A stretch of 64,000 nt of DNA from Podocnemis expansa (taxonomy: Eukaryota; Chordata; Testudines; Podocnemididae), in the NCBI GenBank assembly GCA_007922195.1, contig ML682028.1, positions 16,645,053 to 16,709,052 of the forward strand. The letters are read 5' to 3'. The notes beneath the pieces are model-generated. The model searched no databases. It was not told the origin of the DNA and saw only the letters and a list, made by a program, of their open reading frames with translations. Made by a program: the position numbers and the translations under genes. Of this stretch, positions 13,001 to 24,465 are shown in pieces. Each line of letters opens with the position of its first letter. The first letter of the stretch is position 1.

Positions 13001-13818
13001 GACACTTTTGAAAACCTTCTTTTTCTATTCATTAGGCAGACTTTCTTACCAGATCACCTGGAATATAACTTTTATAAAGGCATTTAGATTTGGTATAAAC
13101 AGTGGAAACAAGTAAAAAGTTACAAAACAAAGTAGACATTTTAATGATCTTCTACTAGTAAATAATAAATCATTGACAATTTACCCTACAATTACCATTT
13201 GTCTTCCTGTTAATTGTTTCTCCTTTGCTTTCCCACTCAGTTCAAGACTTGTTCATGATACCATAAAAGAATAAAATGTGGAGATGGCTATCAACCTCTG
13301 CTTCTCTCAATTTAACTGATTTGCAACTATCCACGCAACACGAGAACCTACCTACCTAGAAAAGGGAACTCAGAGCTGCTCATTTTAGTCTCTACAACTT
13401 ATTAAATGTGAGCAAATGCTCCCATAAAAGCTCTGCAATAAATAAATTTGTTAGTCTTCAAGCACCACTGCTTGTTTGTTTTGCTAATTTCAAGGAATAA
13501 GCATATACTTACTGGATCAGTTAGCATAGTTCTCAGATGAGATGACAGAGCTAGCACTGCCAAACAGTTAAAAAGAACACCATTGATCACAGAGTACCAA
13601 AAGTCTTTGGAAGGCAGCAACATGACAAAAGTCACTACGAAGTCAGCATAGACAACCAGAAGCCATGTCATGACAGCACAGACCATGCCGCAGCTGTCAC
13701 GAATGAACCAAACCCTGTCTGCCATATCTGCTTCCGATGACGAAGAATCATAGCTGTCATTTTCAGCAAGGAGAGGGTGGTGTTCAATGTCACGGAATCT
13801 GTGCCCAGATGACTGCAT
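3228..13818 (-). CDS. ZDHHC7: ZDHHC7 palmitoyltransferase, complete CDS in six coding exons
   Basis: S-acyltransferase that moves palmitate from acyl-CoA to cysteines of substrate proteins, a Golgi membrane enzyme in mammals. Joining 13818-13513, 10354-10230, 7411-7315, 6436-6355, 4239-4109 and 3404-3228 gives about 305 residues with every phase matching; the human form is 308. In order: acidic/serine N-terminus, TM1 (about residues 44-68), TM2 (75-95), cysteine-rich domain with paired CxxC and HHC motifs, catalytic DHHC (about 154-157, Cys157), TM3 (about 170-195), TM4 (about 210-235), an NPF motif in the tail, and C-terminal PEFSV. The N-terminus (MQSSGHRF...) and the tail separate it from its paralogue ZDHHC3. 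The start ATG matches the known N-terminus and lies in exon 2, after a non-coding exon. No frameshift or lost key residue is seen. Transcribed away from the PPDK-like gene on the right. Confidence 0.96.
4109..4239 (-). CDS. ZDHHC7: ZDHHC7 exon 6 (TM4)
   Basis: 131 bases. Completes the split Glu codon, then codes [12 protein letters not shown], the fourth membrane segment, and [13 protein letters not shown]. Acceptor ttcacag, donor gtaaag, leaving in phase 0. Confidence 0.95.
4240..6354 (-). other. ZDHHC7 intron 5
   Basis: No gene on either strand. Contains A/G-rich sequence at its 3' side and otherwise unremarkable AT-rich DNA. A stretch at 5580-5760 looks like interspersed repeat DNA, but I cannot name a family. 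Confidence 0.6.
4262..4291 (+). repeat. A/G-rich simple repeat
   Basis: Irregular AAAAAG/AAAG run about 20 bp beyond the acceptor side of ZDHHC7 exon 6. On the transcribed strand it is the polypyrimidine tract region of that intron. Confidence 0.7.
6355..6436 (-). CDS. ZDHHC7: ZDHHC7 exon 5 (TM3)
   Basis: 82 bases: 27 codons plus one base. Codes [18 protein letters not shown] and then the luminal SCVRGQWT. Acceptor ttccag, donor gtaagc. It was identified from frame continuity and family resemblance; its open frame is shorter than a typical ORF cutoff. Confidence 0.93.
7315..7411 (-). CDS. ZDHHC7: ZDHHC7 exon 4 (catalytic DHHC motif)
   Basis: 97 bases, from phase 2 to phase 0. Encodes [15 protein letters not shown] and [10 protein letters not shown], with the catalytic DHHC cysteine, and runs to FVLFT at the start of TM3. 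The acceptor follows a C-rich stretch (cccccag); the donor is gtgagt. Confidence 0.95.
7412..10229 (-). other. ZDHHC7 intron 3
   Basis: AT-rich, without coding signal. Contains a short (AAT)n run at 7526-7540 and a (CA)n microsatellite at 10025-10048 close to exon 3. Nothing else is recognised. Confidence 0.6.
10025..10048 (+). repeat. (CA)n microsatellite
   Basis: About 12 CA units preceded by an AT-rich TATATA stretch, in ZDHHC7 intron 3. Confidence 0.9.
10230..10354 (-). CDS. ZDHHC7: ZDHHC7 exon 3 (cysteine-rich domain, first half)
   Basis: 125 bases, entering in phase 0 with [10 protein letters not shown] and ending in phase 2 after AHHC. Carries the CPKC and HHC zinc-binding residues of the DHHC cysteine-rich domain. 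Acceptor ctttag, donor gtatac. Confidence 0.93.
10355..13512 (-). other. ZDHHC7 intron 2
   Basis: No exon or gene. Includes a short (AAT)n run near 10619 and the truncated foldback MITE next to exon 2. The rest is unremarkable AT-rich DNA. Confidence 0.6.
13409..13487 (-). repeat. Foldback MITE arm next to ZDHHC7 exon 2
   Basis: Read on the minus strand: AGCAAAACAAACAAG, GACTAACAAATTTATTTATT and a GCTTTTATGGGAG block, the left arm of the foldback family. The end lies about 25 bp from the exon 2 donor. Confidence 0.75.
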
Positions 13819-13835
13819 GATTTTCTGGACTTGCC
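13513..13835 (-). CDS. ZDHHC7: ZDHHC7 exon 2 (start codon, TM1-TM2)
   Basis: The ATG occupies 13818-13816, 17 bases after the acceptor (ttcttcag). Codes residues 1-102, from MQSSGHRF to MLTDP, covering the N-terminal cytosolic tail and the first two membrane segments. The donor is CCA|gtaagt, phase 0. A truncated foldback MITE begins about 25 bp beyond the donor. Confidence 0.95.
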
Positions 13836-14387
13836 CTGAAGAATGATAGAGAGACTATGTTTATGCACAAACAAGCCAAGAGAAACAACAGTTGTCAACT
13901 TTTATTTGATGACATGAAATATGAAATGGGGGGAGGTGGCATTTCATTACAAAGAATTTAATTCCTATGGCTGTTTTCAAGCCGGAGTGTCACTGTACAT
14001 AATTGAACACGCTTATTTTGCAAGCTTCATTCAACACTTACTATTTCTAAAATATACATACTCTGATTGCAAGGCTTCCATAATTTTGGAAGTCCCCTTT
14101 CTACTCACACAGTCAGTGTTGTTGACAGAATACATATACTTCTGGCCTATTCAATCAGCTATTCACATAGCTGACAAATGAATAAGAGGCTTTGCATAAT
14201 CACTGAGCCAATCTTGCATGTGTATTGAAATGTATGCTTAATGTTATTGTGTGCTTAATGTTATTTCAAGGGGAATAAAATAAATCGAAGTGACCTGTAA
14301 AATCCCCTCAAACTATTTTCCGAATTTTTGTAGTTTGGATAAGCTGTTTGGAATCATCTATCTTGTGCTTTAGAGGGGTTCCGAGGC

Positions 14388-14585
14388 CTGGTCTACACTA
14401 GGGTGTCCTGTTGAACAGTCAGCTTTTGGCAACAAAACAGTGCTGGGATACACACTGCGATCATGCACACAACTCACCTGGCTGACAACTGCCCTTTTCC
14501 CCAACAAAATAAAAAGACACCTTGATGAGAGATGCAGGACTTTTGTTGGCAAGGTTAGGGTGACGCAGTATCTGTGTAGACAGCA
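14388..14585. mobile_element. PIF/Harbinger-type MITE candidate
   Basis: Starts 'ggcctggtctacactagg' and ends near 'atctgtgtagacagc', i.e. inverted (T)GTCTACAC termini like the elements at 43870 and 39434. The target duplication is not clear, so the boundaries are approximate. Confidence 0.5.
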
Positions 14586-14599
14586 AGTTCCCCTGCAGC

Positions 14600-15110
14600 A
14601 GCGGAGGGGATGTCACTCTTGTCAAAGTGGTGAAGTTGACAAGAAAGCCAGTGGGCTGGTTCCCACTCCCAGCTGGGAGCACAATGAGGAGACCCACCCA
14701 CTGCAAGCTATTTGCCGGACTGTTACAAGCCTGGCTTCTAGCTTCGACCCAGGACCAGGCAAACCACAGGTGGACCCGCAGTATGTGAGCAACTGTATCC
14801 TGACTTCCCGCTTGGAGTAGGGATTGAGCGGGAAGCAGGTGGATGCAGCCCAGCTCTGAGCCCAGACACAAGCAGCTGCAGCCTGGTTTGAAGCCAGGAC
14901 CGTGTGGGATGCAGGAGCCTGGAGCAACCTGGTTCCTGGTCCCAAGCCTGGATGAGGGCAGCTGCAGCTTCAGCCTGGCTCCCAGCTGGAAAAGGCCAGA
15001 ACAAGGGGGACTACAGCCCAGCTCCCAGCTGGAACTGTGTGTGGGGTAGGGGGAAGGAGGCCTGGCTCATAGGGACCCTGGGCTATCATGATAGGCTCTG
15101 AACCCCTCCC
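14600..15110. repeat. GC-rich island of degenerate CAGCTG/CCTGGCTCC repeats
   Basis: An abrupt GC-rich island in an AT-rich intron. Variants of CAGCTG, GCAGCCTGG and CTCCCAGCTGG recur irregularly on both strands, producing several overlapping long ORFs that are by-products of composition. It looks like the inside of a larger repeat or a decayed minisatellite; the family is unknown to me. Confidence 0.5.
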
Positions 15111-17190
15111 CACAGGTCAGGGGAGGTACTCCTGGTAAAGACACATGCAGCCAGCCCATGGAAAGTAGTGGGGACATCAGTCACTGCTGAGAGTTGCAAG
15201 TATGTTGACTTGTTTTTCTGGTATGGAGAAGGCCTTCATTTAAAAAGCCTAAACATTAAGTCTGTCCGGGTAAAACGTTTATACAAAGAGTACGGGGGCT
15301 GGTCTAGAATGTGAAGGATTGCAATACCTTTATCTATTAGCAGTATTTGAGGCATTGTTTTTGACATATGAACAGGAACACATTCAGATTTGGAACTTGT
15401 CTAAACAAACATGCAACTGCTAAGTAAAAGTGTGACACTGCATTGATTTAGTTAAACCGGCGTGACACTCTGATGTAGAAAAATCCTTAGCAGCTGCCTT
15501 AGCAAAAAGGAAAAAGAACAGAAGAGAGGATGATTTAGTTCAATGCAATGTAAAAAGGTGTTTCCAAGGAAAAAGCTACTATGGGCCATGCAGCACCCTA
15601 TCAGGTCACGCAGTAACTTAGTAGGACGGCCAAAGGCTTCTCAATCTCCACAAATAGCTCCAGGCAAGTAAAACTTTCGTATGAAATTATGCTCAGCAGT
15701 CTTCTAAGCAGCAGTTTAATCCTGCAGATTGGAAATGTGAAAGCAAGGAGAATATCTATTTTCATGTTTCAAAACCATACATAGCAGACTGTTTTCACAC
15801 TACGAAGTAAGGACAGATATCAACTCAGCTTTCATTTTCCTTACATACACTGGTGCATCACAACCTTATGAGGAAAAATGGGGAATTTGTGTTGGCTATA
15901 TTTTTGTCTTGACTTGCCAAACAATTTTTATCCTTGCATTAACGTTTAGCCTCCTGCTTCTCAGTGCTGACCAGTACGGTAGAACGTCTATTAAAATACA
16001 ACTATTCTCTCCAATGAATGAACTACAGGTACAACTGCATAGTCATCATATGGTTGATGAAATTTGCCAGGATGGATTCTCAGGTCCAGTGTGGACTTTG
16101 TGGAGAGAAATATTAAAAACCCGATATTTTAAATCTGAGATGGGATATTTTGACTGAAAATGTCTGAAAAAGAAAGGTAGTGCTTTCATTCCAATAAGGA
16201 ATGAAAAAGTTAAACAGAATTTTTCTTCAGCTACCTGTAACTAGCAATATGAAATAAAAGAATCGAAGTATTATCAACAAAAAAGGAGAGAGTAGTCTGA
16301 CTACTGAGCTCCAAGAATAGCATGCAATCCTAGAAGTACACTCAGTCCTAAAACTGTTATTGATTCTGAGCTAGTAAAGGCCATGTTTAGAGAAACCTGA
16401 AAGCTATTTATTGATTGCTGACAGCTGAGCAGATGTCTCCACTTTTTATTCCTAAGTTAATGGTAGCCTTCATATGACCGCCGGGATTTTCTGTAGTTCA
16501 GGTTACACCTCAAAATCTTATTTATTTACTGCTTTGTTAATCCAAAATGATAATCTATAATATCTACATTTACCGATTAATTTACGAAGAATTCATACTT
16601 GGGAAAGCTGTCAAAGTTACGTAAATGCGTGCATCTTTGCCACAATTTTCACCATTTTTCTAGTATTTATTGTTAATTCTTAGCTATCCTACTTAAAAAT
16701 GTTCCATCTACTGCTTACCTCTGACTCTAGTGTCAGATTACTAAATCTACCTTAGTAAATCACTTTAATAGTTAATCTATACAATAAAAAACCAGTGAGG
16801 AGATGCTGAGTAAAAAGGTATCTATATCATCCTTAATTCAGCTCTGACGGGTATCAGTACAAATTACCATACATGTTACTTGTATTTAAACATCTTTAGC
16901 CCAGCAAAAAAGATTAATGTGTCTTATTTTAAAAAAACATAACTAACACTAACAGATTCTTAAATTCATTTTTGTTTTGTCCTTTAAGTATGGGTTCTGA
17001 CAGGTGAAATCTGAGAAGTCTAGAAATAAAGCTTTTCTAAGCCGTTTTCTGCACAGCACCCACTCTAAGCTTCCTGAGGAAGCAGTAGTTTTATCATTTA
17101 ATTTGGAAGCTTCAGCTTCAAGAGCCTTGAAAGTAATATTAATATTCTACCAGCTTTACCAAATCTTAAGGCACTTCCTGTTTTATAATT

Positions 17191-17615
17191 CCAACGGTAT
17201 AGCCATGCCAGCCTAGTTCAGCAAAATGAGCAAGGAGTCCTGTGGCACGTAAACACTAACATTTATTTAATGCATGAGCTTTCATGGGAGAAAATGCATC
17301 AGAAGCTTTGATGATAGGGGAAACTTACAGAATGGGAGGAAAATAAATTCAGAGAACTGAAAGTCATAGGATCAGGTGTAACAGCAAAGCAAAGCAGTGT
17401 TAAGATCTTCCCAGTGTTTGAATCTTAACAGCTGCTTTGATTTGCTGTGACAGTATGACCTGAGCCCATGACTTACACTTCCCTGCATTTATTTTCCTTC
17501 CATTCTGTAAGTTCCCCCATCTTCAAAGCGTCTGACAAAGTGGGATTTTCTCCTATGAAAGCTCATGAGATAAATCTGTTACTCTTTAAGTGCCACAGGA
17601 CTCCTTGTTTGTTCG
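17191..17615. mobile_element. Foldback MITE, near-complete copy
   Basis: The left arm has 'agcaaggagtcctgtggcac' and 'gcatgagctttcatgggag'; the right arm has the inverted counterparts 'ctcctatgaaagctcatgag' and 'gtgccacaggactccttgtt'. A central unpaired region carries the 'gatttgctgtgacagtatgac' block. The left end also holds the outer terminus 'tagccatgccagcctagttc'. Length about 425 bp. Confidence 0.85.
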
Positions 17616-19514
17616 ACCTGTTTTCAGTGAAAGAACTCAAGTAAAAGTAGCCCATGTTCCAATACACCCTACCCTCTGAAACTTGTTTTTGTAACATTGT
17701 ACAGAATTTAATGATATTTTCATCAATACTTTCCTGTATGATTAAAAACAAAAACACAAGCCAGCTAGATTTCACTAGAAACAGGAAGTGAAAGCTTTCC
17801 AGTCACCTTCTGTTTCTTAACAAGGACGTGTATTCTTTTTAAAGTCTGAAAGCTAAAGCAGAAACTGCAACTGTGTGAAATTTTCTTTTGCCTCTGTACT
17901 TACTATTTTATGTGTTATACTAATTCTCACAATTTATTTTTACTAACTGGTAATTATGATGAAAGAAGCAAGATAAGTAAGGTAGTATCTCGTACTGGCC
18001 CAGCTTCTGTTGACAGAAGGTACAAGCTTCAGAGCCATACAGAACTCTATGTTGGTGAAAAGACATTACCTCCATTAACTTGTATTACTCATATCCTTAC
18101 GCTAACATGGTTACAACAGCACAAAGTACTGCTGTAGCCAAAAGCTTGTGGCAAAGTGCCATGTAAATGTAAGGAGATGTTTAATAAGGAAAAGCAAATC
18201 AAGGGAATCACATGATTATCAAAGGTTATTCACATTATCAACAGTCTCTAATCCAAAACATCCATCATGTACAAATTTAAACAGACAATGGTACAAAGCC
18301 GCCACATCCAAAATCATTTAGGGTGAAACTTTTAAAAAGTCAAAACATTCCTTAACATTTAAATTATTAATGCTTGGTGTCTCGAATGAATCCAACAAAC
18401 TGCAGTTCTCAGACTTGACTGATTGCTTGAGCCATGTCTCTAACACGTCAATCGCAATTCCAGCCACAACTGTGCAATATCAACTCTTGCATATGTGGAG
18501 GATGTAATACATTTTGTCCTTTCTGGAAAAAAGAGCCTATTTCCCTGGCCTATTAGTTCTGCTGTCCTGCTGTTTGGCCCCTTGCTTCCCTATATATTCC
18601 TTTTCCAGTGGGAGAATTAGTGTGTTGAAAGCACATGGAAGTGTTAAGTGTTCTCGCCAGGTTGTCTACAGTTTTGTCTAGGACTACTGCCTTGTTTACC
18701 CCAATGAGCCATTCATAACAACAAGTGGTTTTCAGTCAGTGTGTTTATATGTTGTATGGATGCAGTTCAAGAAATTAGTTGTTCTGCCTTGAACTAAAAT
18801 TAAGCTTTAATCCAATTAATTTTTTCTTCAAAATTCTTAAAATCTGTGTTATCCCTTTAGTCAGAAACCAGCACAGATGCACAATACATTCCAGGAATGA
18901 TTACCATTTGCACAAGTGATTAATCAAAACCTGACTCCAGTATGGCTAACAATCTCAGCACACCCGAAATTTCTGCTTGAACCAGACTATCTACCACTAG
19001 TTTGGCTCCTGTTGTTTAATGAAATGCTGCAACTCCAAACTGCAGACATATTACTGGAGTAGCAGTGGCATTAACATGACTATCAATCAGGCTGATGAGA
19101 CAGGGACTGAAAAATGAAAGCCACTTTTAACCAAGTTACTGCAGATTCAACCACAACACAATTATGAAATTTAAAATTAATAATTAGAGAAAGTGTGTTA
19201 TTAGGCAAATGACTATAATGACTACTTAAAAAGCTTAAGATTTTTCCAAAAGCATTAAGCTAAGTCTCCAATTTCCTTATATGCAAACAGTTGCTGGCAA
19301 GCTCCTTTACTCACACACTGCATTCACAGGACTGCAGCACTATTGAATATCAGGTACTGCATCAAGATGTTCTTAAAAAACTTCTTCCAGTGAGATAAGA
19401 AAAAGGGTTTTTGGGAAAAAAAGGGAGATATGTCCCAGCCTGTGCATGTTATTTACTAAAGTAGAAACAAAGCATGATTTATAGCAAGATGACTATCTTT
19501 TCATAAGAAATAGC

Positions 19515-19539
19515 AAAAAAAAAAAAAAAAAAAAAAAAA
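19515..19539 (+). repeat. Poly(A) tract
   Basis: A run of about 25 A. No retrotransposon body was recognised directly upstream. Confidence 0.85.
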
Positions 19540-22469
19540 GAATAGCAAGATTAAAAATACTTCAAAGAAATCAAATCTTATTTTTATTTTCTGTTTTCTT
19601 TTAAGTTACACCAGAGTTTTAGTTTAAATAAAATCCATCCTGTAGGCACTGCACAGCAAATAAGAACTGTTATGTCAACATTTTTACATAACAGTTGGTG
19701 CTAACAATTCCATCAACAGCTCCCTGCAGGAAAGCCAGGACAAGCAGTATTAGGACTCAAGAGCAACACTCTGACAGGTCAATTTGTAGAAACTTAAATG
19801 TGACTTAGTTAAAACCTATTTGAGCCTTTTGACAAAGTTACCTACAAACACAGGATTGGTGCAACAGGAAACATATTTCCAGCTAACTGAAATCAACAGA
19901 TTAAATTCTGACCTCTCAAAGACAAAGTGCTACAGTAATTCACACATGAAGAAATATGGCACTGCATATAATTTCATAGGAGCTATGACCAGCAGACAGC
20001 AGCTAACATTGATGAAACTTATTTTCACAATAGTAGACACCTGATCTCGATCCTCAGGCTGTCAGCAAAGCCAAGTCCTCATACAAAATATTTCTCTGCA
20101 GAGTAGTTAAGTTATCAAGACAGAATCAGTGCCTATTTTAGAAGTGTAAGTCACTTTAAGATCCCAAAAAGGCCCTTTGTTAAAGTCAGCTCCAGCTTCT
20201 TCAGGCTACTGTTCAGCGCCTGACTCATCTATTAACAAGTATGTAGTCCGCATATCCAACACTCAAGGTCACTCTTCAACAGCCTAAGTGGTAACAGAAT
20301 AACTTGGCTTTCTGCAACTGAATTTTAAAAAGGATCCCCCGCCCCATCCCATGTGACCTTTATGTAAACAGTCATCTCTGAGATCAAGAGATGAATTTTG
20401 GTAAGTGTGTATTTACATGGTAAAATTTAGAGAACTATTTGAAAGTCCCTTATCATGCCAGTTTCTGCTTATCATTCCCTCCTATTATTTCATTCCAAAA
20501 CAGTTCATGCATTTGAGTAAGGAAACACTGGAATCGTCCTCATTTCTCTTTAAAAAAGAAAAGCTCCCCCACCGCCAACCTTCCAAAAATGATCAGTTAA
20601 ATATGCCTTCTAAAAATGTCTGATTAAAAACAAACAAACAAACAACTTCTTCAGTACCAAGATGACTAAAAGCTTCATCACACATGCTTTATGTTGGTAA
20701 CCCCCTACAAATGTCACCATGACATGCCACTAGAATTCTGAAGGGACAGTTAAGCAAAATGAAGCCAGAATTACCAAAACACATAGCATTTCTTATGTAT
20801 TTATAAATGTCACTTAGTAGCAGCACACCTGGTAACTTTACAATACAAAAATCAGGTTGAAATGAATATGTAAACCCTTGCACAACTAGTCCCTGAAATG
20901 GTTCAGTGAAGACTGTTAATGCTTGTCAAAGGACTTATTGACATGGTGCCTTAAGTTTTCACAAGCAGAGGTCTAAATTCTAATGCACATTAGTGTGTTG
21001 CATACTAACTGTCCCATATGGATCCTGTTGGAACACACTAAAAGTTGCCATGTGCACCTCAGTGTGGTCTCATTTCAAAACAGTACCACATTAACATGCA
21101 TCAAGGAACTTTTACTGCATGTCAGCAGGACCCACACAGGCAAGTCAGTGCATGTCATACAGGTGTGTACTAGAGTTTTTTGTTTTTACACAGGTAAAAA
21201 TATTTACCCAAGGTGACAGCCAGTGGAGAAACAGGAAGAGATTTGATAACCCACTGAAAGGAGTGGGTAGCTTACATTTCTAGCAAAATTTCAGTCCACT
21301 CTCCCACAGCTCTGAAGGAGTTACATTGGGCAAAAGAGTAGAAACACCTATGCAAAAGACAACATCCATAGGTCCTCAATATGCAGTATGGATTTAGTGG
21401 AGGGGAATGCAGATTTGCCACTGCATAGATCCATTAACCACTAATTGGTGGAGGTTCAAGTCCTTAAATTAGAGTAGATAGGACAGAGCAGCTCTGCTTC
21501 AGTAACCTGGCTGGATAGAGGAATGTGTCTTAGCAGAACATATAGCACAGGCTGCATCTCCAGGCTGTGCAGTGGCGGTATAATTTGGGCCTTAGATGGG
21601 TCAGATCTCTATTTTCTTCAGATTTGGGCAGACTTGATTCTCTCTGTTCACATTCCAAAGGGTGAGAAATTCAGGCTCCTGCCTCGTTTTCTTAAACATT
21701 CTGCAGCAATTGCCAAGAAAAAATTTCTCACTTGCTATGAATGAGTTGATGTGTCAAGATTCTAAATTAGAGAACAAGTTTTAAAACCAGCTCTATCATT
21801 TCCAAGTTTTTCATTGTAAGCTAAACCTTTACCATCATTTGAATGCAGTCTGTCATATTCATTAACTGTATTTTACAGCTCTTAGCTAGCAACACATTCT
21901 TCTGTCAAATAATATGCCCCAAAAGTGATCTTTCTTTTCGGGATTAAACAAAGATCAAAGCTGAACTATTTTCACAAGCATGTGCCATTTTTCCATTTTC
22001 AGCATTAATCCATCTAAAACAGTGTGACAAGTATTATTTTTAAAAACATCAACGACTCTGTCTTCAGGGCATGACAGATGCATGCAAAAGCTGCTTGTTC
22101 TTTTCGATTCTTCACCTGCACTTCAGGTTTTAAATTGCCATGCTAGACTATTAATTTATTACCCTTGGGAGTAACACAGTTAATGCCTTCACAAAACAGA
22201 GGTAAGAATTATTTGATTCAGACACACACAGCACAAAATATCTGAAATAAAAGCTGACGGAATCAAGTTTTAAAGACAGAACTACTAAAATGATTAGACA
22301 GGTACTACTCTAATACAAAGAGCCGTCAGTTTCCGGACTCTGGCCTACAGAGATTATATATGAGTTTTAGCTGATCTTGAATCACTAGGTCCCAATGTCT
22401 TCCTACAATTCTGACAAATTAGATAAAACCACCCCTGACTGAGCCAACATTTCATATGACCGTCTAAGC

Positions 22470-22913
22470 CAGGCATGGCCAAACTGTGGCTCGGGAGCCA
22501 CATGTGGCTCTTGAATGAAAAACTGTGGCTCCCGGAAGAACGTCAGCAAATCAATTTAGGAATGCAACCCCAGCCTAGAAGTTCAGGAAGAGTCAGGACG
22601 GTGGGGAGAAGTGCAGCATGGTCGGGATTTTAAAAAACTCTCCACTAGCCTGCAGTCTTCTACATGAAACAGCAGCTAAGTTTTACTGTATAGGCCTAGT
22701 TTTCATGGTAATCTTAAGTAATTATCAGAATCTGACATTAGTAGGATCAATATTTGTCCTCTTTTTACGATGTAATTAAAGTGTGCAATGAATTTTAAAC
22801 TTAGTGATTTTGGAGTAGGGAAAAATATATTGGCTACATGCCCCAGTGTGGCTCTCAATGGTTTAACAATCAACTTGTGGGGCTCTTGATTTCCATAAGT
22901 TTGGCCACCCCTG
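22470..22913. mobile_element. hAT MITE with 8-bp target duplication
   Basis: Termini CAGGCATGGCCAAAC and GTTTGGCCACCCCTG are inverted repeats. The flanking 8-mers gtctaagc (22462-22469) and gtgtaagc (22914-22921) match at 7 of 8, as expected for hAT insertion. About 444 bp, no transposase ORF, so non-autonomous. Subterminal 'tgtggctc' repeats are present. Confidence 0.85.
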
Positions 22914-23134
22914 GTGTAAGCCAATTATGAATGCACATAGTCACACTGACTTTAATGGGATACTCATGTGCTTGAAGCAAGTGTCTTAATATCTCCAGGA
23001 TCAAGGCATATATAAATTTGTATCTCCAGCAAACAACACAAAAGTGACAAAGTCACAACTTGGGGCCTAGACACCACAGCACAGTGTACTACATCCAAGT
23101 GCATCAGAAGCAGGGTAGTCCAAGCATTATCCAG

Positions 23135-23330
23135 CTTCCTAGCGGAGCTGGCGTTATGATGGCCTTCTGCTGAGGGAGGTGGTGGAGTCTCCATCTGTGG
23201 AGGTGTTTCAGGCCCGGCTGGACAAAACCCTGACTGGGATGGTTTAGTGGGAGTGGTCCTGCCTCTGGCAGCGAGTTGGACTAGATGACCTATGAGGTCC
23301 CTTCCAACCCTAGGATTCTATGATTGCATT
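23135..23330 (+). mobile_element. CR1 LINE 3' end
   Basis: Carries the end of ORF2 ('ctccatctgtggaggtgttt', 'cggctggacaaa') and the 3' UTR 'ttggactagatgacc', 'gaggtcccttccaaccct', 'attctatgatt'. 5'-truncated, as CR1 copies usually are. Confidence 0.9.
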
Positions 23331-24065
23331 TGTGGATACCTCTCTTCCACTTATCCTTTATTTGCATGCTCTTAATTGAAATCTCCCCTTCCTGAATGCT
23401 TTGATCCTCCCAGCTTGAAACAACAATGCCACTCCTCATAAGCAGCTAGACCTCTGCGGACCACCGGTAAGCCCTGCCCAGCCCCGCTTGAGACTCCGTG
23501 GACCAAGACGTGTGACGCACCACGGAATTACAAACTTCAGCATCGGGGCACCGCGTACGAGAGGCTCCCGCTCTCCGTTACGTGAGGAACGTTCACTAAC
23601 CCTAAGGGGAAGTGACCACTTGTATCAGCTGAGGCCAGCACGATTTATTTCAACCACTTTTACTTTTCCACTTCGCCTGCGACGCCCGCATGAGACGCAA
23701 AGCCTCAAAAACTATCCTTTTTTTTTAAATTTTCAACTGGCTGCAGAAGCGGAGAGCCTGGATTTTATCCAGCAGACAGAAGGCAGCGACAGACACAGGC
23801 CAGGGCAGCCCCCGGCTCTGGGGGGCAGGTGGCTGTACCTGGCGTTTGATGACAGACTCAGCTCAAGGAAAGCGATGCAGACCCGGCTGGGCCAGGGGAG
23901 GGGAAAGGTGGCAGCACCCGAGGCGTGTCCCAGCCTCGCCCCACATCAGGGGCAGCGAGAGACGGGCCTGGCCAGCGAGCGGGGACGAGGCCTCCAGCCC
24001 CGCTGCGGCCCCCCAGGAAAGGCTGGGCTGAGGGACGGGAGGCAGAGGCCGAAGGGCAAAGGGCA

Positions 24066-24270
24066 GGACGGAAGCCGGGAGGGCCCACACCGCGCGAGGC
24101 GAACGCCTGGACGCGCGGGCGGACGGAAGCCGGGTAGGTCCACGCCGCGCGCGCGAACGCCCGTGGGAGCGAGGCGGCGCAGCGACGGACGGAAGCCGCG
24201 AGGGTCCACACAGCGCGAGGACGGAGCCGAGCGCGCGGCGGACGGGAGCCGGGAAGGTCCACGAAGGGTC
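24066..24270. repeat. GC-rich minisatellite at the 5' end of ZDHHC7
   Basis: Four copies of a unit beginning GGACGGAAGCCG and continuing ..GGTCCAC..CGCGCGAGG, at about 24066, 24121, 24187 and 24240 (spacings 55, 66 and 53). The last copy ends a few bases from the exon 1 donor, so the array lies at the very start of intron 1. Confidence 0.8.
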
Positions 24271-24276
24271 ACTTAC

Positions 24277-24465
24277 CGCAACCGGCCCCCGGCGGCTCAG
24301 CGGGCGGCGCGGAGCCCGGCTCCCCGCTCCTGCGGGCACGCGGCGGCACACGCCACCATCCCGGTGGGCGGCCCCCGGCTCCGCTGCGCAGAGGTGAGCG
24401 AGAGCCGGGGACTCCGCACCGGTCGGAGGATGCCGGAAGCAGGGCGGGAGGGCGCGGCCTTGCGC
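24277..24465 (-). other. ZDHHC7: ZDHHC7 non-coding exon 1
   Basis: The donor on the minus strand is clear: GGTTGCG|gtaagt, with acttac at 24271-24276. The sequence upstream is GC-rich with no useful ATG in frame with exon 2, so this is 5' UTR. The transcription start is not marked by a TATA box and is placed just below the ETS/NRF1 sites; that boundary is inferred. Confidence 0.65.

Larger units (their letters stand above)
13836..24276 (-). other. ZDHHC7 intron 1 (about 10.4 kb)
   Basis: Long first intron between the CpG-island exon and the coding-start exon. It holds a Harbinger-type MITE (14388-14585), a GC-rich degenerate repeat island (14600-15110), a full foldback MITE (17191-17615), a poly(A) run (19515-19539), a hAT MITE (22470-22913) and a CR1 3' end (23135-23330). 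No additional exon can be supported. Confidence 0.7.

Noticed and set aside
14440..15101. Several ORFs of 60-136 codons on both strands
   Set aside because: Composition artefact of a GC-rich repeat island; no start context, no splice partner, no known protein.
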